This document shows positions 8,201 to 18,600 of a stretch of 19,533 bases of DNA, piece after piece. The DNA lies in assembly GCA_001970855.1 (NCBI GenBank), contig LSSN01006033.1, forward strand, positions 1-19,533, written 5' to 3'. Each line of letters opens with the position of its first letter. Positions within the stretch are counted from its first letter, which is position 1. The notes under the pieces are model-generated. The model searched no databases. It saw nothing but the letters and a program-made list of their open reading frames with translations, and was not told where the DNA came from. The stretch comes from Smittium culicis (lineage: Eukaryota > Kickxellomycota > Harpellomycetes > Harpellales > Legeriomycetaceae). A program made the translations under genes and the position numbers.

Positions 8201-9205
8201 GCTGAGCTTTTACGCTTCAAGACGGCATTCAAAAATTATACATCGCTTATTCTTAATGAAAATCTAAAGTTTTCTGAGCATGACATTACCACTATGGACG
8301 TTGAAGATTCAATGGAGTTAATTTTTGACCAAATCAACCAGCTATTCCGTTTTAAATCTTTGGCAAACGAGTATAAATCAATTTCAATAGATGCAATTGA
8401 CCAACTAGACTTGGTTAAATCCTCAAATACTGATCTCAGAAACTTGCTTGATGTCGCCAAAACTGATATGGAGTCAATGGTTAGCACAATCAAGTCTCAG
8501 CAGAGACATCACGATCAATCCGCGGCATCTAGTTTGAAATCCAGCGATGGATCCAACTCTTACGCAAGTGAGATCAACCTTTTAGTTAAATGCATGAACT
8601 ACCAGCTGGTATTTCTGAAACTTAAATACCCCGATGTTTACGTCGAGCTAGTTGATTCGGTTTTTAAATTTTCAACAAGCTGCGGTCTTGATAAAATTTT
8701 TCTGGACTTTCCAGAAACAGCTCAAATCATGCACTCAGCCAGTTTTGACCATTTCGAATGGGAGAAAGTCTTGGCTTCGTTCGAAAAGCTGATACCAAGC
8801 TCAATCGGTCTAACAACAAACGACATCCTGCGTGTTCATTTGGATATACTTCTAAACATGATAAAGATTGATATTGATGAAACGCTGGAGCAGCAAAACG
8901 AGCTTCTACAGCAAACGTCGGCATTGCCGCTACCGTCAGCGCCTAATGCATCCAAAACTCTTGGAACTAGTAGCAACAGCGGGTCAAGCAAAATGTTTCC
9001 AGCTACCAAAAATGGATTCAATTTGTCCAAGAGCGAGAGTTCAAGTAAACCGGGCAGGAAAATCGACTACGTCCAAAATCTCCGCGACAAAAACGCCCAG
9101 CTCGGAACAACTAACAATTTGCTCAAGCTGAAAACAGTCCAATTGGCTGCAAAGCTATCCAACCTCGAACGCGAGTTTTTGTCTTATAAGGAAGTTTTAT
9201 TCTAA
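5292..9205 (+). CDS. HMMR/RHAMM-like coiled-coil protein, three exons (5292-5445, 5539-5687, 5774-9205)
   Basis: Joining the exons gives one frame of 1244 residues. The N terminus has IPGPGQYD (21-28) followed by GFITKTDRFK (41-50), which parallels the PG-Y-D and QRFK segments at the start of vertebrate HMMR and the sperm-tail PG-rich repeat. Most of residues 120-1000 is predicted coiled coil rich in Ser, Leu, Lys, Glu and Asn. A Pro/Ser linker around 590-620 (TPLRSPSIVLPSSP) splits it. Residues 1030-1150 look globular and helical. The last 50 residues (KIDYVQNLRDKNAQL and what follows) match the HMMR C-terminal pattern K-I-x-x-V-x-x-L-K/R-D/E-N-x-Q-L. Family members bind microtubules and act in spindle assembly, so I infer a microtubule-associated mitotic role. 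The long final exon has no ATG near its beginning and is opened only by a TTG at 5795, which supports splicing to the upstream exons. I cannot exclude another long coiled-coil family such as a KIF15-like tail. Confidence 0.8.
5446..5538 (+). other. Predicted intron 1 of the HMMR-like gene
   Basis: 93 nt, GT (5446) to AG (5538), phase 1, joining RFKK to DLIDENGE. It is AT-rich, contains a CTAAC branch-like site at 5493-5497 about 41 bases before the acceptor, and ends in a T-rich tract and CTAG. The length is a multiple of three with no stop, so retention would add a hydrophobic stretch (SYTNLIYSLHLTFLTVNLFL) that looks out of place. The donor GTTCAG is weak. Confidence 0.65.
5688..5773 (+). 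other. Predicted intron 2 of the HMMR-like gene
   Basis: 86 nt from CAA|GTAATA (5688) to TTAG|ATC (5773), phase 0, with a TCAAC branch-like site about 35 bases before the acceptor. Splicing joins SSLNQ to IPVSSTPL and places the long 3' frame in register. Without it the upstream frame ends at a stop at 5757-5759. A second AG at 5779-5780 would be out of frame. Confidence 0.85.
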
Positions 9206-9857
9206 ATTAAAAAACCTTCACCAGCACCCACACATACATCCCATCATCTGCAGTTTTACTCCTTTTTCTTGTAATTATATTATCTATTTTATTTAATTTG
9301 AACACCATAATATTTTATTTTATTTCTACTATTCCCGGATTTTTCATAGTGTTACAGGTGTGCACATATGTACGGGAGATGATGATTTTTTTTATAGAGA
9401 TCTATCTTATTTAAATAAAAAATGAAACGTTAATTCTTAATATTATTATTTTTTAACATAATCTTTAACGGCTCAGCTAACGGGGCTGAAAATACTAACC
9501 AAGTTACTAGATTCTAAAACAAGCTAACGATTTCATTAAATCAAAAATAGCTTAAATCCAGGATCCAGGATCCATATTCCTCTACCTTATATAATGGTAA
9601 TCTTTTTTATATTTTAAAATAAAAAAATAAAAACAAACGTTAAAAAAATATCTATCTTATAAAAATGCTTGTAGTGAGGGTTTCATAATATAACTCTTTC
9701 ACATCTTGGCTATTAATTAGTTTGAAGCTTCATACTCACCACCCTTTTTTTTTGTATCAGAGTTTATTAAAACTAATCTAAAATATACAAAAAAAAATTT
9801 TTTTCCAACATATTCTCCTCTGCCGCTCTACTTGCTAAATACGAACTGGGAATTGAT
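9206..9857. other. AT-rich 3' flank without a gene
   Basis: Spacer between the coiled-coil gene and the retroelement region. It has an AATAAA at 9414-9419, many T and A runs, and a small direct repeat of CCAGGAT at 9558-9571. No open frame or RNA gene is seen. Confidence 0.6.
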
Positions 9858-10070
9858 TCAAGCCAGAAAATTCGACTTTTTGTGATTATTAATAATTAAT
9901 CGAGCTCTTAAGAGCTCGATTAGTTCTAAATTATGCTTCTGAGAAGATGAATTAAATTTACGCAGATTCAAAATCGACTCAGTCAAATTTTTTATACAGA
10001 TTTCTTGTGTGTCGATAATAGATATCAAGGTTTGAATAATCTGACTAAAATGCATCTGATACCATTTCAT
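9858..10070 (-). CDS. Short intact frame of unknown function at the retroelement edge
   Basis: A 70-codon minus-strand frame with an ATG start (10070-10068) and a TGA stop. The peptide starts MKWYQMHFSQ and looks helical and heptad-like, with NLTESILNLRK followed later by LELIELLRARLI. The latter segment is encoded by the 26-bp palindrome. It could be the N-terminal part of a gag-like protein from a second, truncated element in the same orientation, because such gag proteins often begin with a coiled coil. That is a guess. The frame could equally be chance, and I see no motif that fixes a function. Confidence 0.25.
   Translation of the reverse strand: MKWYQMHFSQIIQTLISIIDTQEICIKNLTESILNLRKFNSSSQKHNLELIELLRARLIINNHKKSNFLA
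9897..9922. repeat. Perfect 26-bp palindrome
   Basis: Thirteen bases TAATCGAGCTCTT (9897-9909) are followed directly by their exact reverse complement (9910-9922) with no spacer. The symmetry stops at once on both sides. It could form a cruciform or, in RNA, a hairpin. It lies inside the short minus frame at 9858-10070 and near the low-coordinate end of the DIRS relic. Confidence 0.97.
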
Positions 10071-10489
10071 GTGATACTACCCCTGTGTTTTATTCATATT
10101 TCGCGCCCGATTCATCTAACCTTTAGTTCTGGGAAATTCGGGTCGCGGTGTATCATGTCAGATATAGATTTGATGTTCCTGGTTATACTGTCAACTGATA
10201 GTGGCTTTGAATTATCATTAATGATTGTAAGCAACCTGTTAAGAGTTCACTTGCTGTTTTTTAGAATTTGGTGTTGGTCAAAAGTTATTTGCAAAATTTT
10301 CTTTATTATCAGAGCATGCTACTACTGGTCATAAAATAGAATCAGTGTTAGGACTTATCTGGCAGTGATTTTCTATTGAGCGGCCACTTTTTTTTCTTTT
10401 TGTGCAACTATAGCTAAATTTAGTACTCCTTGTTTTATGTGACTACATTAGTCATTGATTATATTGCATAGATCACCCTAATAAACTCT

Positions 10490-11060
10490 GAAACTTATAA
10501 AAAGTCTGCATAGTTTAGCGATAATCTTCTTTGAGGTTTTCCCGTATAAAAATCATTTCTGAACAGAGCTTTACCTGAAACAAAGTTTGAAATGTAGTTC
10601 GATGGAATGTATTCATTCAAATACTTATGTACCGAGACCTTAGAATTCCAGGAAAATCCGCTGATCCTTCAAGCTATCAAGCGCCAGTGATTTTAATTAG
10701 AGCTGCGAATTTCAGCTTTTTGGATCTGGTACAAACTTCGTTATTTTTAAGAGGGCCGATTGTGAGATTGACAGGGTCAATAGACCTTAAAACCAGGTGG
10801 AAGACTTCCATATCAGTATCAACAGAGTTTTTTTTATCGTCCTCGTTGTAATTTTTGAACTATCTGAGAGATCAGGTTTTATGGAGGCCAGGTGTATGGA
10901 CATTTGAAACTGGACCAATTTTAGGCCAAAAAATTCTGGTCAAATGTCTAAGTGTCCGAAAACCACCTGAACTACAATTCAAACTTGTTGTTCAGGTGGG
11001 ATGCAAACAGGTTTACTTCATTTTGGTCATAAACTGAATTCAATTTTTTGAATAGCTCGT
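10490..11060 (-). pseudogene. DIRS relic: region after RNase H leading to the recombinase
   Basis: Minus-strand translation gives VNLFASHLNNKF (11016-10981), then FRWFSDT, then WSSFKCPYTWPP-stop-NLISQI (10917-10861) and VQKLQRGR. After a frameshift come LLILIWKSSTWF, FVPDPKS and LIA-stop-RISG, followed by YISNFVSGKALFRNDFYTG. These match, in order, the DIRS segments usually read as VDLFASRLN, SWxPDP, WxxxxxYxxPPWNLI, WPSAxWxP and LxAWRISG. At least two conserved tryptophans have become stops (after PP and before RISG). The following recombinase domain is not recoverable by eye. Confidence 0.75.
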
Positions 11061-11199
11061 GAGATAGATATAATTCAGTTAGCGATGAATATTTTCTCTG
11101 TGTTTCTGCATGATTGAGCACTTACTGTACAAAGTTGGTCTGAACTCTAGTATCCATTTACATGAAGTGATTACAGGTCAGTTATGAAACCCCGAAAAG

Positions 11200-12310
11200 T
11201 TCATGGTAAGTTTTATCTTCGAATTTCCTTACTTACGCTAGCGTGGTTGTTTTTTCAGAGTAGACCGACACTGATCGACAAGCTATGCTCTTGAGATTGA
11301 AGGTGTAAAATACTTTAAGCAGTTTTTTTGCGGTTAAGTATATTTTTTTCTCTTTTTTATTCCAAGATCCTGAGTACAAGCGGTATTTCGCCACTATCAC
11401 CCAGGATTTGTCGATGGAGTCCGTGGAAATTTCCAATTCGGAAGTCTCTGTCAAGAATGAGAGCCCGTTCCATGAACTCAGTCCGCTCTTCCAGAATAAT
11501 AGGTTCTTAATGGCAGGTTTCATCTGAATTACTGTTTATGTGCATGATTACAGAGTCAACAGTGTTTGATTATTGAGCTCTATAAGTCAGCGGAGCATAA
11601 GCAAACCGGCAGCAGAAAAATAGACATTTAATTGGCTTTCCCAATAAAGCTCACGAGAATTATCAACTTCATCTTCCCAGCGTTAAATAGCTTGCTTGTT
11701 TCTCGTCGAAGATCCCTGATCTTGGCTGACAGAGCCTTGAGGGATATTTTCCTTGTATTTATGGCCATAAACATATTTGTGATAGACTGGGTTTGAGAGG
11801 AGGAAGATTTCTCGTCGTGACCTTGAATCCAAGCTCCGAGAGCTTGGAGTATATCGAGCGCGTGATTGATACAAAAATTTCTTTCGTTTTCTATATTATT
11901 AGAAGAACTTATATGTGATATGAGACGCGAATTTTTTTTTTGCTCTTGTTCAATCCAGAACTTGGCGCAGGATCTTGGTAAACTAACAGGCTCAGTGATA
12001 GCTCGAACTTCTGAGCTCCAAAACGGAAGAATCGGCTATAATTGTGAATGCGGAGATATTTCCTGCAATTTTTGCATACTAAAATATGCATGAACGCATT
12101 TTGGAGATCTAAAGACGTGAGATAATCCTTTCTGTAAATCTTGTAGAAGATAAAAACAAGTGTCTTGATTTTGAACTCTTTCTCCTCCGGGTGTAGTATA
12201 AGCTCCTTGAGTTTGAAAAACTGGCATACCCCTCCACTTTTCTTGGGAATCGTGAATAAATGAATTTAAAAGTCCGGATTCGGCGGCTGGTTTTACTTAA
12301 TTGCTTTGCA
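11200..12310 (-). pseudogene. DIRS relic: reverse transcriptase and RNase H
   Basis: On the minus strand IHLFTIPKKSGG and FKLKELIL (about 12270-12180) are followed by DYLTSLDLQNAFMHI, NCRKYLRIHNYSRFFRFGA and LSLSLL, the fingers and palm of a DIRS-type reverse transcriptase. The YLDD catalytic box is lost: at 11920-11909 the frame reads YHI and then a stop. In other frames come INHALDILQALG, SAKIRDLRRETSKLFNAGK and LVSFIGKAN, the thumb and connection. An RNase H-like part follows at 11523-11200: SSWNGLSFLTETSELEISTD, LYSGSWN, then YSEKTTTLA, a stop, and RKF. The first aspartate (STD) is kept. The expected glutamate of ELL is a lysine and the aspartate of YSDN is a glutamate. The enzyme is dead. 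Confidence 0.85.
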
Positions 12311-12679
12311 GGCTAGTAGGGAGGTGGATTCTTTTTTTTAGAATCTTGCAGGTATCTCAAAATAGCTTTAACTTTTGCATATGAGGATGTGATGTAAACG
12401 GTGTTATCTGGACACATTCAGACCCTGGATTTAAGCCGCCTCCTTCATGCAAAAAAAAATTATTATCGGCTAATTTTGGCGCAAAATTTACCAAAAGTGC
12501 CGAATTTTTCGCACCATGCAGACTTTTCGTTTTTTCCCATGTCAGGGGCAACTTTGAGATTTATAGGCTATTTAAGGAGGTTCTTAATCCCATCTTCGAT
12601 ATATTCAAAACCCATTGAATTTCCGATACTTTCGAACATGCCACTTTTAAAAAAGTGAGCCTGTCACATAATTAAGGAT

Positions 12680-13499
12680 TTTTCTGGCTCTCTGTTGGGA
12701 CCGCCTCCCGCGGCTTCGGCCCCTTCCACAAAAACTTGACTGGCGGTCGGTGGTCTTGTTTTTAGAGCATTGATCAAAGGTTTTTTCAATTTTTGTGCTC
12801 TGTACCGTAGCAGATTTGCTGAAGTACTTATCATTTGAGATCTTATTATTCTGGCGCCTGCAAAAGGGCTGACTAGGTTATCGGTTCGCTGCAGTTTTCC
12901 TAGAGATGAGGGCGTCCAACTCTTGATAAATTAGTGGCTTGGTATCTAACTCTAATATCTGAGTCCGTTTTCTATTGAGATCAACTTATTTTTGAAGGTT
13001 ACCCAATTTCGATTGAGTCATATTTTCAGCAATTTCGGAAAGCGGAAACGAATTGTACTTGAAAAAGTGAATTCAGAGTCCTCAGCAGTATCGATTACTG
13101 AATTATCCTGAACTCAAAAGCGAACTTATTAATTCATTAGCAGTTTCTTTTGGGCCGGAGGTAATTAAGTTCATAAATGATATAGTCAGCCTTAATCATC
13201 GCGCTTGATTCTGAATCTTTTATTTATGTTTGAATGCAGTTCATCAAAATATTCTTAGTGCAATAGTTGATCGCAATCTTGCACACTTCCTTGGTAAGTG
13301 GAGTTCTTAATAATTATTCTTCGATAGAAGAGGGTGACTCAGTGATTTCGGGATAAACTGATACTTCGGTAACTGGGATCCTTGTAGTAACGTACGGATC
13401 CCCAGGTTGTGTGTTACGATAATTTTATCCTTCAAGTTGGACTACAATGACATTCAGTATTTTGAGTTGGTACTGTCTCATGGATTCTTGCGTTTGATC
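12680..13499 (-). pseudogene. DIRS relic: gag
   Basis: The frame starting at 13499 reads ESMRQYQLKILN and then EVSVYPEITESPSSIEE, a stop, LLRTPLTKEV and DSESSAMIKADYIIYEL, which resembles the Y-PEL-x-x-x-PSIEED, PLTEEERK and ND-SAS-x-VKKAD segments I recall from fungal DIRS gag proteins. After a frameshift the next frame gives LELDTKPLIYQELDALISRK and, near 12741-12690, an Arg/Gly-rich tail SSFCGRGRSRGRRSQQ, the usual nucleic-acid-binding end of these gags. At least eight in-frame stops occur over the two frames. Confidence 0.7.
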
Positions 13500-15321
13500 T
13501 TTTTCTTTTATCGTATAAGTTAATATTAAATTATTTTAATTAATATTCTATAAAAATTTTATAAATCTGATAATCTATATTCTGTTATACTACCTTTTCG
13601 AAAAATAAAAAAAAAAGATGATAAGGATTTCATTAACATGTAATTGACGGTTTATACTATAAAAAATTTAATATTTCACTTAATTCGCTTATTTCTATTG
13701 GAATTAATATCTCGGTTTATTTTTATTCAATGAGATGTCTACATACTAATATGTCTCCTCTCACAATTAAAATACCCAGTAACTTGGAAACACTAATAAA
13801 TAAATAACTTGCTGTATAAATTAAACGAATATTAAAGGGCAAGCTATCTATATAAATAATAAATATATGTTTGAAAAAAAACTAAAATAAAAAAATTGTT
13901 TAGTTATATACAGATATGTGGAATTACAATAGCTAAATCAGTTTGATTTAAGATTTTTGGCTCTTACTATTATTTATTCGACGCAAAGCTAAAAAAACTA
14001 AGCTTTAAGTCGCTAATTTTATAATAACAATTATTAGATTTTAAATTTATAACTATTCTCGGTCTATTTCTCATCTACAAATATAAATTACAAAAATTAA
14101 AAAATAGGATCTTTATTTGAGCCATTATAGGCGTATATAATTTCTGTTAAATAATCTTGATTTAATTTTTTATACTTTTAGTGTTATTAGGTATAAACGG
14201 TGGGTTACTGATAATATTTATTTAATACTAAATTTAACTTCAGGTTTATTGAAAAGCATATGGTTTTCACTAAATAGGAAATTATTTTTCTAAAAATTAA
14301 TCATTTTATTTAATACTGAAAGCATAATTCGTTCTGAATTGCAAATCTTCAAGATAATCAATAGAGCTATTCTCGAAATTCATTGTATAACTTTTTACTC
14401 TCATTTCTATATAATTTATGTAAGAGCTCTATTTAATATTAATTGGAAATTTTTTTGAGTAAAATTTGTAACCGAGTTTTTTACCATCATAAATATTTTT
14501 ATTTTTTTACCACTAAACTTCAATACTAACACTGTCTATATTTTTTTTGCTGAAATAATATGAAAATTCGTGCATATAAAGAATCATGTGTTTTAAATCA
14601 AAAAGCACATATTATGATGGGGAAAATATTTTCAATTTATAAGTTGAAGTTTTTTGCACTAATTAAACCTTGAAATTCTTTAATTTTTTACACAATTTTC
14701 ATGATTTTTTATGTTAATTATAAAATTTAGGAATAATTGAATTTTTTTTTATGTTAAATTAGTTTTAAATTAGTTTATTTTTGCCAAATATTAGCTTAGA
14801 TTCTATCATATTTCTTTCACAATAATATTATTAGTTTAAATATATTTAACTTGTCGTTTTAAAGATACTATATTATTTGTTAATTTATAATATTTAATGA
14901 GCTATTAATCAATCGCTGGAAATATAATATATTTTAGCTTTCTTCTACTTGAATGGAAATTTCAAATAATTCCACAGCTTTACAAATATATTTATTAAAT
15001 TTTAATGGTTTTTATAACTAATAATCTAAATTTGATTTTATAAATTGTTAAATTTCCATGGTATCATTTACTCACATTTAAAAGAAATACATAAAAAATA
15101 TTTTTATCGAAATTATAAGCAGTTTTTTATTTTATATTATAATATATAAAAGTAATAATAATTATAAAAGCTAATAAAACGTAAAAATTTGAGATTTTTT
15201 ATTACAAAGTGCATAAAAATAGATAATGTTAGTATTTAAAATTTATACATTTAAATAAACAACTATTTTCAAAGAATGTCTTTAATTTATAGTATTAACA
15301 AATTTTAATTTTTTTAATAGC
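13500..15321. other. AT-rich desert, left part
   Basis: From about 13,500 the sequence becomes extremely AT-rich (one sampled line at 14881 has 18% G+C) with no long open frame on either strand, many short A and T runs and no recognisable repeat unit. I see no gene, tRNA or transposon motif. Confidence 0.65.
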
Positions 15322-15690
15322 TTATTTGCCAGTATAAGAACTAGTCAATGAATTTTGAATAAGTTCAACGTCTTTAGGTAAATCGGAGTATTTAAGATAC
15401 ATATATTCATCATCGTAATATTCATCTTCATAATAACTATCTTTGTGATCATCATTTTCGTCATCAAATTCATGTTTTGCGCCATAATTTTGTTCAAAAC
15501 CATCAAATATTTCGTCGGAAACATTATAATTATCGAATAAGAGGGAACCAGGGAAGTAAATGTTATTTTGATTTATCTGTCCTGATGCGCCGATATACTC
15601 CTTGCTTACAACACTTCTTTTCCCTTTCGAATTTGCACTGATTTTTAGGGAAAAAACCAAAAGTAATGTTGAAGTTAGTGATATTTTCAT
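15322..15690 (-). CDS. Small secreted acidic tyrosine-rich protein
   Basis: A 122-residue protein from an ATG at 15690-15688 to a TAA. The N terminus is a clear signal peptide: K2, a hydrophobic core LTSTLLLVFSL, and a likely cut after ISA (19). A dibasic KR at 24-25 just behind it is a possible Kex2 processing site. The mature part is acidic, with a dense Asp/Glu/Tyr block at 75-99 (FDDENDD, YYEDEYYDDEYMYLKY). It has no cysteine, so disulphide folding is unlikely. I recognise no family. In a random sequence this AT-rich a 122-codon frame is improbable, and the signal peptide supports a real gene. It stands alone in the AT-rich block, the setting in which many fungi keep fast-evolving secreted effectors; that role is inference. 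Confidence 0.6.
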   Translation of the reverse strand: MKISLTSTLLLVFSLKISANSKGKRSVVSKEYIGASGQINQNNIYFPGSLLFDNYNVSDEIFDGFEQNYGAKHEFDDENDDHKDSYYEDEYYDDEYMYLKYSDLPKDVELIQNSLTSSYTGK

Positions 15691-18600
15691 TTTAAAAATT
15701 TTCTCGACTTTTAATGTATCTTAATTGAACTAATTTCCTGTTAAAGATTATTTTTCTTTTGAATAGTGAATTATTTTTAGAGAATTTAGATATATTTATA
15801 AAAAATTTTCACTAAATGGAAAAAAAATTTCCGACTATTTTTATTTATCGTGAATAGTGATAAAAAAATTACAATTTATTTTTTCTGGGATTTTTTTTTC
15901 TAAATATGCATTCAAAGATTTGATAATAATCCATATATCTTTTTTCTCAACATAATTTCTGCTATATTAATCTTTTCTAATGTTGCAAAATATTTAATGG
16001 TTACATTTTAAGGATTATGTACAAATACGATTTCAACGCTATTTAATTTTCAAAACAGATAATTTATGTAAAATCATTCATAATGCTTTTTCTTATTGAA
16101 TTAAAATTTTTTGCCATGCATCCAACCCAAAGTGAAGTGAATTTTTTTTAATTCTCCAGTTATAGAAATTATAACTCAGAGATTATATAAAAAATTCAAC
16201 TACCTTTTTTATATAAAATAGAATAAGGCAAAAAGTTAATATAATAGCCCGTTTAAAACATCCTTTCATAATGTATAAATAGAAAAAGTAAATAGCCAAG
16301 ATAGAAATATTAATAGTTAATTAATACTATTATACTTTGATTGACAATTAATTTTTTTATGAAAATAGTTATACTTCATTAAATATAATTTAATGCAGTA
16401 TACTGAAAAAAAACCACTATTTTCAATTTAACAAAAGAAAAAAAATTAATTTAGGCCTATCAAAGTTTATTTTAGTTAAAAAGTTTTTTTATTAAACTAA
16501 ATTTTTTTATTAAAAAATAACAGTTAAAAGGTAGGAATGATTAATAAAAAAAAATACTTCTTTGGGATATCTGTTGGGAAATAAAATAAAGCTAAACCAA
16601 TAAAAGATTTTACTTATTATGAATTAAATATTTAAAGATTGTTATTTTGCAATAGATGTTAGCCAATGGTATTATATCATCAAAAATTAACTAAATTAAA
16701 TAAGTATTCATCTTGCAGCTTTTTCTTTAGATATTATTTATACTATACAATTAAGGTAACTTATTCTCGAGCCTTGGTCTTATTTGAAGCACCTAAAATG
16801 CTGTTTAAATAATCTGAATCCATAATTCAAAGAAAACTCTAATAGCTACTTTCTAATGCGGTGGGTGTTTTTATTTAAAATTTCAATTTTTTTACAATTA
16901 TCTTAACTTATTGACAATGTGACAGCATAAAAATTTAGTTAATTATTTTTTTAACTTCTTCATATATCCCTCTTATTTATTCTTTATCTCTAGAAATATC
17001 AACAATTATTCTACTCATAAACTTTGAAAAAGAAACAATTAAATTTTATCATATAAAAACCTTATACTTAGAAAGAAGAAGTTAAGCAAGCAAATTAATT
17101 AATTAATTGAGAATAATTGATTAATATTTATGGAAAATATTGATGCTAATAAAAACTGAGATTTTATGTGATCAAATATAACAATGACATTTATAAATTA
17201 ATTTTATCGCTGCAACTGTTGAGCTATATATGCATAATTCAATTTATTGAAAAATTAGCTTTTAATATTACTGAGGGGTAGGTTTTTTAAACATATATCA
17301 TAATAAAATCTAAATTAAATTAGGTATCTATTATGAAAAGATTCTTAGAAATACAAGGAGCTTTTATCGAAATAATCAAAAGAGTTTTAGGGTCTTCAAT
17401 AGAATTTTGGATCAATCTCTGTAGAATTAATAAAGCACAGATATCAAGTATAATTTCTTGTGTATACTTTTAGTGTAAACATCAGAATAACTTGATTGAT
17501 TTTATTCAAATTATTTAAAAAATTGTTTTGTTTTGAAATTTTATAACTTTGGAGATATTAATAAGATATGTAATTGTCGCCGAGGTTTCCTCTATTAGCA
17601 CTATATTTCTACAACAGACTCTTGTTTTTCTGCTTATTTACTTGTGTTGTCCTAAAACGTTAAGTGAATTTTAATATTAATCCAACTGATCTATTATGTT
17701 GATAAGGTTATATATAAACGTATGTGTATATTTTATTTTACTTTATATTTTTGGCACTTCATTTTTGAGTTCAAAATACTCGGTATTTATAGTAAAATTA
17801 AAAGTAAAATGTAATGATAAAAAATAAGATTTTTCAAATTTATATCGTTCTTTTTTTTTTTGTTTAACCACTTTAATATTGTGTTTAACTTGAAGAAAAA
17901 AATTTAGATATCCTCATATAGTAATAAATCGAGGATTATAGTTTTGATAATTGAAAAAGAAATAATAATAATAATAGAAATGTCAAAAAACAAACCAAAA
18001 TTCTCTTTGGATATAAGATTTGTATAAAAAAACCTCTTTTAAGTACAATTTCTCAGATTTTCAAATTATAAAGAGCAAAAAACTACATCTCATATAGCCC
18101 TAGAAAAAATGTTTATTTCTTTGTAGTTATCTGGGTTACACTTATTATCTACGACATTATCAAATTTGAAAAGGTGCTTATGTATTTTATTACACCAAGC
18201 TAAGAATGAATATAAAAAGCTAAAAACTAATAATATATTTTTTTCAATATAATACGTAATTTTTCTATTTTTCTCGGAACTTTTTATTTTAGAACAAAAA
18301 ATTTTTTTCATGAAGTTTATTAATGGATTACTAGTATATTTTAATTGTTAAATGTAATTAAAAGAAATGTGCCCTATAGAATTGAACCAAGTTAATTAAA
18401 TTTTAGCACAAATTTTAATAAATTTTTTGAAGATTTTATCAAAAATATTTCAACCCAGCTTCCCGTAGCCGCTCTAGTAGCTTCATACCATCTTTTTATT
18501 TGCTAAAGGATGTGAAAGAGATTTATTTTGTAAAAGATATTAGTGAGTCTTGGTGTAACCACCTCCAATATTTAATTAAACTGCTACTATTTAACTGATA

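Larger units (their letters stand above)
10340..13499 (-). mobile_element. Degenerate DIRS-type tyrosine-recombinase retrotransposon, minus strand
   Basis: Reading the minus strand from about 13499 down, relics occur in the order gag (13499-12680), reverse transcriptase (about 12300-11540), RNase H (11523-11200), and a downstream domain with the LFASHLNNKF and AWRISG-like motifs that DIRS elements carry before the recombinase (11060-10490). All parts hold stops and frameshifts. The high-coordinate edge coincides with a sharp drop in G+C near 13,480-13,500. The low-coordinate edge is unclear, somewhere between 10,490 and 9,850. I did not find inverted terminal repeats by eye, and a complete recombinase domain cannot be followed, so the element is probably truncated as well as mutated. 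Confidence 0.82.

Noticed and set aside
10627..11037. Two plus-strand frames that look fairly coding-like
   Set aside because: The minus strand of the same stretch reads as the DIRS segments LFASHLNNKF and PP-stop-NLISQI in the right order, so the plus frames are antisense shadows.
17333..17474. A 46-codon plus-strand frame starting MKRFLEIQGA
   Set aside because: Too short, with no motif or homologue that I recognise. It might be a coding relic, but nothing supports it.
18090..18311. A 73-codon minus-strand frame with an ATG
   Set aside because: With about one stop per ten codons expected at this base composition, roughly one frame of this length is expected by chance in the AT-rich block. 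No signal peptide or domain is seen.
18361..18400. A minus-strand GGTTCAATTC string resembling a tRNA T-loop
   Set aside because: The flanking bases do not form a T stem, and no acceptor, D or anticodon stems could be placed around it.
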